Source: Bacteroidaceae bacterium (GTDB lineage: Bacteria; Bacteroidota; Bacteroidia; Bacteroidales; Bacteroidaceae). From it: a stretch of DNA of 47,008 nucleotides. A model generated the notes under the pieces. That model was given only the letters and a program-made list of their open reading frames with translations. It made no database searches and had not been told where the DNA came from. The DNA is taken from the NCBI GenBank assembly GCA_017936265.1, contig JAGBFX010000028.1, positions 1 through 47,008 of the forward strand, given 5' to 3'. This document shows positions 43,034 through 47,008 of this stretch, one piece after another (position 1 is the first letter of the stretch; each line of letters begins with the position of its first letter). The position numbers were made by a program, and so were the translations under genes.

Positions 43034-43730
43034 CCCCACCAGGATGTCATTCGGGCCTTCAACCCCGGTAATTGGCATTCCAAGGAACAACAGCACATCA
43101 TCAAGCAGCAGCTACAGCAGTTACAGCAGCAACAGGGCATCATTGTGGTCGAGATTCAATTCGGCGGTAGCCGAGATAGGCAACTGGTTCGCCGACCATA
43201 TCGAGAGCGCAATCAGCGTATGCTGCATGCTGGTCATAGGTGCTGTCGCCATAACAGGAATAATATACGTTATTGGAGCATTGATTAGTGAAGGTCTATT
43301 AATGGCTATTATCACAGGTATCATTGCATTCATTATCGGCTACATCTGTGTCGGAATAGGATGGTACGTCATACTGTTTGGCGTGAACATAGTGATGTAC
43401 GGACTAAGAATAATATTCTGGAACGGTTGGACACTGCTTCTGGCCATCGCTCTGTTCATTGGCACATCTGTCAGCAGCTGCGTCCAGGAGAATCACAGAT
43501 ATGTTCCCGAGGAAGTAGTAGAGCAGGTCGACATGACACCGAGAATATACAGATGTATTGCCAGAGCACTCAATGTCAGAAGTGCTCCAAGCACCTTAGG
43601 CACAATCCTCGGTGCCATCAGAGAGGGCGATGAGGTTGAAGTATTGGAGGAGGTAAACGGTTTTGCCCGCATAGAATACAAAGGCAAGAACGGCTATGTA
43701 AGCACCGAATACCTTAAATGGGTACGTTGA
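43011..43730 (+). CDS. Membrane protein with C-terminal SH3-type domain
   Basis: 239-aa protein whose start overlaps the Clp gene end by 23 nt. An N-terminal Ser/Tyr-rich disordered stretch (about residues 28-42) is followed by hydrophobic helices at about 65-90, 93-120 and 123-160 (ITGIIYVIGALISEGLLMAI, TLLLAIALFIGTSVSSC). The C-terminal ~60 residues are a bacterial SH3 domain (IARALNVRSAPSTLGTILGA, GDEVEVLEEVNGFARIEYKG, NGYVSTEYLKWV), the type that binds peptidoglycan or peptides. It may anchor or sense for the E1-E2-Clp unit at the envelope. A perfect terminator follows at 43768. Confidence 0.8.
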   Translation: MALPPGFDPTRMSFGPSTPVIGIPRNNSTSSSSSYSSYSSNRASLWSRFNSAVAEIGNWFADHIESAISVCCMLVIGAVAITGIIYVIGALISEGLLMAIITGIIAFIIGYICVGIGWYVILFGVNIVMYGLRIIFWNGWTLLLAIALFIGTSVSSCVQENHRYVPEEVVEQVDMTPRIYRCIARALNVRSAPSTLGTILGAIREGDEVEVLEEVNGFARIEYKGKNGYVSTEYLKWVR

Positions 43731-43767
43731 CAAGAGCGGAAAATGCGACTCACTGTTATCTATGTAA

Positions 43768-43808
43768 ATATCATAAAAATGGCGGCAATGCCGCCATTTT
43801 TATGATAT
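43768..43808. terminator. Bidirectional terminator
   Basis: Perfect 19-bp stem (atatcataaaaatggcggc / gccgccatttttatgatat) with loop AAT, exactly between convergent genes at 43730 and 43810. A and T tracts flank the GC core on both sides. Confidence 0.9.
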
Positions 43809-43809
43809 A

Positions 43810-45144
43810 TCAATATGCATCGAGCAAATCAATCATCTGCGACCAGTCATCCGTACTGCAAAGCTCATTGTAAGGAACAGTGAGTTCGGTATCTCCCCTG
43901 TCAATCAGCAGTTTAAGAAGAGACTTGGCTATCAGGGCTTCCTCTCTGAGTTCATCGGCAGATGATGATGTGAAAGAAAATCTATGCTCGAAACATACCG
44001 ACTTTACCATTGAGGCTGCCTGACTCCAGAGATTCACTCTCTTGAGTTCACAACATAGGTATCTCTTGGCTTTATACCCCGATGCATAGTCGAACGAAGT
44101 GACTTCCTCGGGATTCGAGTCCAAATAATATCTACGATAGTCATTATTGACTTTAACCACACCGTCCTCCCAAGCCAACTCGACATATTCATCCCCAACC
44201 TCAGTTATCTCGACCACTCCTGAACTGCCCATGTCGAACTTTGCCCCTACGCGGATATCCTCCTCGGTAACATATCGGCTGAATAGCCTTTTGTTCTCCT
44301 TGTCATTCTCATCGACTACGCACATCAGCAGCAGAAGTTCCAGGGAATCGGGATTCTCACGCTCGAGAAGCCTCTTATACTCTATTCCACCGTCAAGTAT
44401 CTCAAGAGCCTTTCCACAGCCGCTCGCAGCCGCCTGTTCAAGAAACTCCTTCAGGCCAGGAACGGCATTCATGAGGTCATCCAATCTGTTTCTTACGACT
44501 ATCTGGGCAAAGTTATCCAACCATACATCGGCATCGGGCAGGTCGGCCGGGGGCAGTGCGCCAAGCAGTTCGACGAAACAGGAATAATCACTTATTATCA
44601 ACGTGTTCCAATTTTTTGAGGCAGATAACCACGCATAGAGAGGGCGTAGAGCCTCGCAGCCATCCAGTATAACCTCATACAGCAGTTTCAGGCACTTCTG
44701 CTTCATCTCCTGGCTGTTCCCGGCACATTGCGGTCTTTCGCTGTGTAGCTGCATCACACAATCCAGTTCCGACAAGATAATATCCCACACATTCAGGCTC
44801 TCATATTTGAATACCATGGAGATTCCCTCCCAACTCAAACATGGATTGTCTATAGCATACTCAGGCGTTTCGACAGTCTCGCCGACAGGTACCGTATACA
44901 CTTTCTCCAACCAATTGATGACAGCCTCATCCCTGGAGACAGCATTTATAGAGCAGGGAGGAAAATCACCAACAAGAGAAAACTCCTTGCCTACCATCCC
45001 GTGAATCTCCCTGTAAGGATAGAACCCCGTAACTCTCGTAGAATTACCTACCGACATATCCCTTGTACTGTGAACGGAAGTAAGCTCAAGACAGCTCATC
45101 ACAAAATCAGGCGAGTGCTCTACTACATTAAAAATGATACCCAT
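43810..45144 (-). CDS. 444-aa protein of unknown function
   Basis: Cytosolic protein with no signal or membrane segment and no family I recognise. The N-terminal ~90 residues are beta-rich (GIIFNVVEHSPDFVMSCLEL ... FSLVGDFPPCSINAV). The middle (~100-270) is helical and repeat-like (NRLDDLMNAVPGLKEFLEQA with SGCGKALEILDGG, ankyrin-like in feel). A beta segment near 300-330 (GAKFDMGSSGVVEITEVGDE) resembles a small SH3/KOW-like barrel, then helices to the end. It is rich in cysteine for a cytosolic protein. A Shine-Dalgarno-like aaaggag precedes its ATG, which is unusual in this genome. It is convergent with the Clp/SH3 operon and may be its regulator or inhibitor by position only. Confidence 0.75.
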   Translation of the reverse strand: MGIIFNVVEHSPDFVMSCLELTSVHSTRDMSVGNSTRVTGFYPYREIHGMVGKEFSLVGDFPPCSINAVSRDEAVINWLEKVYTVPVGETVETPEYAIDNPCLSWEGISMVFKYESLNVWDIILSELDCVMQLHSERPQCAGNSQEMKQKCLKLLYEVILDGCEALRPLYAWLSASKNWNTLIISDYSCFVELLGALPPADLPDADVWLDNFAQIVVRNRLDDLMNAVPGLKEFLEQAAASGCGKALEILDGGIEYKRLLERENPDSLELLLLMCVVDENDKENKRLFSRYVTEEDIRVGAKFDMGSSGVVEITEVGDEYVELAWEDGVVKVNNDYRRYYLDSNPEEVTSFDYASGYKAKRYLCCELKRVNLWSQAASMVKSVCFEHRFSFTSSSADELREEALIAKSLLKLLIDRGDTELTVPYNELCSTDDWSQMIDLLDAY

Positions 45145-45323
45145 AATTCTCCTTTACAATTATTCAACAATATATTTTGACCTGCATAAGACTCATCGGC
45201 AAGCCGTATGGTGCCATTATTGAAAGATGCTCCCCGCCATATCATCCCGGCTATCTCATTGTTTTGCAGCCATAATCGACAAACTACAAAATCGACACAT
45301 TATCCACTGCTATAAGTGTTTAT

Positions 45324-45356
45324 TTTGCGAATATAGAAAAAAAGTTGCTATCTTCG
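45324..45356 (+). promoter_or_regulatory. Promoter for mnmE
   Basis: TTTG at 45324-45327, a 21-nt spacer and TATCTTCG at 45349-45356 (one change from TAnnTTTG). The site lies about 105 nt before the mnmE start, in a 316-nt gap between divergent genes that otherwise holds nothing recognisable. Confidence 0.55.
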
Positions 45357-45460
45357 CAGAAAACAGCAGGAACAATCACCGCACCCGCTGTAAATCATAC
45401 AAAGAAACAGAGAACAGATAAACGATTATACAGGACTAACAATAAACCGGACAGATAAAT

Positions 45461-46879
45461 ATGAGCGACACTATTTGCGCTTTGGCGACGTCGCAGGGCG
45501 GCGCGCTGAATGTGATAAGAGTATCAGGTGAAAAAGCATTCGATATAGTTTCAAGGATATTCGTTCCAAGGAGAGGACCGGGACTGACCGAACGCCGGAG
45601 CCACAGCGCCGTCTTCGGTGACATATGCACCAGCGGAACCGAGGTGCTAGATGAGGCCCTGCTCACCGTCATGCGCGCCCCGAACAGCTACACCGGTGAG
45701 GACACCATAGAGATAAGCTGTCACGCCTCGCCCTACATCACGCAGCAGATAATGATAAGCCTGCTTGACCTCGGCGCACGTCAGGCAGCACCTGGCGAGT
45801 TTACCATGCGCGCCTTCCTCAACGGCAAGATGGACCTGAGCCGTGCCGAAGCTGTTGCCGACCTCATAGCATCCACATCCAAAGCGTCGCACAGACTCGC
45901 CATAAACCAATTGAAGGGCGGCTTCAGCAACGAACTGGGCACGCTACGCGACAAGCTGCTCAGGCTGACATCACTCATTGAGCTAGAGCTTGACTTCAGC
46001 GAGGAAGATGTCGAGTTCGCCGACCGCGGCGAGCTCATGCAACTGTGCAACGAGGTGGAAGGCGTCATATCAAGACTTGCCGACTCGTTCAGCGTAGGCA
46101 ATGCCGTCAAGAACGGCGTTCCCGTTGCCATTGTGGGCGAGACAAATACCGGCAAGAGCACCCTGCTCAATGCACTGCTGCACGAAGAGAGAGCCATCGT
46201 GAGCGACATCTGCGGAACGACACGCGACACAGTCGAAGGCATGATGACACTGAGCGGCGTGACCTTCCGCTTTGTCGACACAGCAGGCCTGCGCGACACA
46301 GATGATGTGATAGAACGCATAGGCATAGAGCGGACACTCGAGCAACTGAGGAAATCATCAATAGCCCTGTGGCTCATAGACTCCACAGCCGGATACGGAC
46401 AGATAGAAGAGACAGCAAGCAGACTGCTACCAGTCTGCACAGGGAAGAAACTCGCTGTCCTTGTCAACAAATGCGATATCATAGACCCTTTGTCACTATC
46501 AAGAGTCATGGAATATGGCAAAGCCATGGTAGAAAAATATGGCAAGGAAACAGAGTGGGACAGCCGTGACCTGTGGGCCATATCGGCACGCCAAGGAACA
46601 AACATGGATAGACTGGAAGAGTTCCTTGTGCGCAGCGCCGCCCTACCCTCCATCTCCACAGGCGACGTGGTTGTGACCAACGTGAGACATTACGAAGCCC
46701 TGGTTCGCGCCCTTGAGAACATCAAGGAAGTGAAACAGAGCCTTGCCAATGGCATCAGCGGCGACCTCGTTAGCGAGCCTCTCCGCGCAGCCATCCGCAA
46801 CCTTTCCGAAATAGTCGGCGAAGTGACCAGCGATGAAGTCCTCGGGAATATATTCGCCAATTTTTGTATCGGCAAGTAA
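45461..46879 (+). CDS. mnmE: tRNA modification GTPase MnmE
   Basis: Together with MnmG it adds the 5-carboxymethylaminomethyl group to wobble uridine 34 of several tRNAs. 472 aa, full length. The N-terminal tetrahydrofolate-binding domain begins DTICALATSQGGALNVIRVSG-like. The G domain has G1 VGETNTGKSTLLNALL near 226, G3 DTAG near 272 and G4 NKCD near 340. The helical domain ends with the conserved FCIGK, with the catalytic cysteine in CxGK. The gene marks the return to housekeeping sequence after the accessory locus. Confidence 0.97.
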   Translation: MSDTICALATSQGGALNVIRVSGEKAFDIVSRIFVPRRGPGLTERRSHSAVFGDICTSGTEVLDEALLTVMRAPNSYTGEDTIEISCHASPYITQQIMISLLDLGARQAAPGEFTMRAFLNGKMDLSRAEAVADLIASTSKASHRLAINQLKGGFSNELGTLRDKLLRLTSLIELELDFSEEDVEFADRGELMQLCNEVEGVISRLADSFSVGNAVKNGVPVAIVGETNTGKSTLLNALLHEERAIVSDICGTTRDTVEGMMTLSGVTFRFVDTAGLRDTDDVIERIGIERTLEQLRKSSIALWLIDSTAGYGQIEETASRLLPVCTGKKLAVLVNKCDIIDPLSLSRVMEYGKAMVEKYGKETEWDSRDLWAISARQGTNMDRLEEFLVRSAALPSISTGDVVVTNVRHYEALVRALENIKEVKQSLANGISGDLVSEPLRAAIRNLSEIVGEVTSDEVLGNIFANFCIGK

Positions 46880-46920
46880 GTTATTGATTATCAAATAGTT
46901 AAATCAATCATAAATGATTA

Positions 46921-46947
46921 ATATAGCACTCTTTACGGGTGCTATAT
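46921..46947 (+). terminator. Hairpin after mnmE
   Basis: atatagcac / gtgctatat (9 bp, 9-nt loop) followed by ttgtttgtg, 42 nt after the mnmE stop: a modest terminator. The remaining bases to 47008 hold no recognisable gene. Confidence 0.55.
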
Positions 46948-47008
46948 TTGTTTGTGTAAGCATCGTTGTTAATCGTTGCTAAGCCTTTTTACGCCTGTTT
47001 TTGTACCT

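Noticed and set aside
45781-46680. Reverse-strand open frame (299 codons) inside mnmE
   Set aside because: Ser-rich antisense shadow of the intact MnmE GTPase, with no start context or domain.
1-47008. CRISPR array, prophage or integrative element signatures
   Set aside because: No direct-repeat/spacer array, integrase, transposase, terminase or capsid gene, or mobilisation gene was seen.

Overview
The window comes from a chromosome of the order Bacteroidales (Bacteroides/Prevotella-like). Evidence: several upstream regions carry the Bacteroidetes promoter form TTG-N(18-21)-TAnnTTTG, Shine-Dalgarno sequences are mostly absent, and gene content is typical of the order (short-form Pgi, PMCA-type ATPase, UDP-glucuronate decarboxylase, a SusD remnant, dispersed 'gtcattctgagcgaagcgaag' repeats). 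No tRNA, rRNA, CRISPR array, transposase or integrase was seen.

Left part (1-14.3 kb) is housekeeping. In order: RNase Z, an ECF sigma factor with a membrane protein and a Spy-like secreted protein, MazG (reverse strand), ValS, a coiled-coil membrane protein, UXS, LysS, GpsA, Pgi, a 600-bp intergenic repeat cluster and a HAD phosphatase. From 14.3 to 16.3 kb lies an AT-rich stretch with three unrecognised peptides of 40-51 residues. Two of them share a CPTGMxPxFxN motif. It also holds inverted repeats, a Crp/Fnr-type regulator and the C-terminal scar of a SusD gene. From 16.5 to 24 kb come PrmC-RecX-ComF, a calcium-type P-ATPase, a TerB-like protein and an aquaporin.

The right part (24.2-45.1 kb) is a large accessory locus, almost entirely on the + strand. 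It opens with an ECF-like sigma factor behind a good promoter, overlapping a protein that joins an anti-sigma-like N-terminus, a C39-type cysteine-protease domain with an intact Cys-His-Asp triad, and a RyR domain. A membrane protein with two Rossmann (TrkA-N-like) segments and a C-terminal RyR-like domain follows. An AT-rich cassette comes next: a lipoprotein with four DnaJ-type CxxCxGxG motifs, a TIR-TM-SUMF1/FGE protein, an exported unknown and an exported TPR-CHAT protease. The theme then resumes with a helical protein, a stand-alone RyR protein, a vWA protein and a WG-repeat membrane protein. The locus ends with a ubiquitin-conjugation-like set (JAB/JAMM protease, E2-like, 63-aa protein, E1/ThiF-like), a ClpA-like double-AAA+ unfoldase and an SH3 membrane protein. 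An unrecognised 444-aa gene is convergent with them. The housekeeping gene mnmE closes the window.

Inference: this looks like a composite stress or anti-phage signalling locus. Membrane and periplasmic sensors (FGE, WG, SH3) and nucleotide-linked modules (TIR, TrkA-N, RyR) would feed proteolytic effectors (C39, CHAT, JAB) and a protein-modification/unfolding branch (E1-E2-Clp). No gene with an obvious ubiquitin-like fold or di-glycine end was found, which is the main puzzle.
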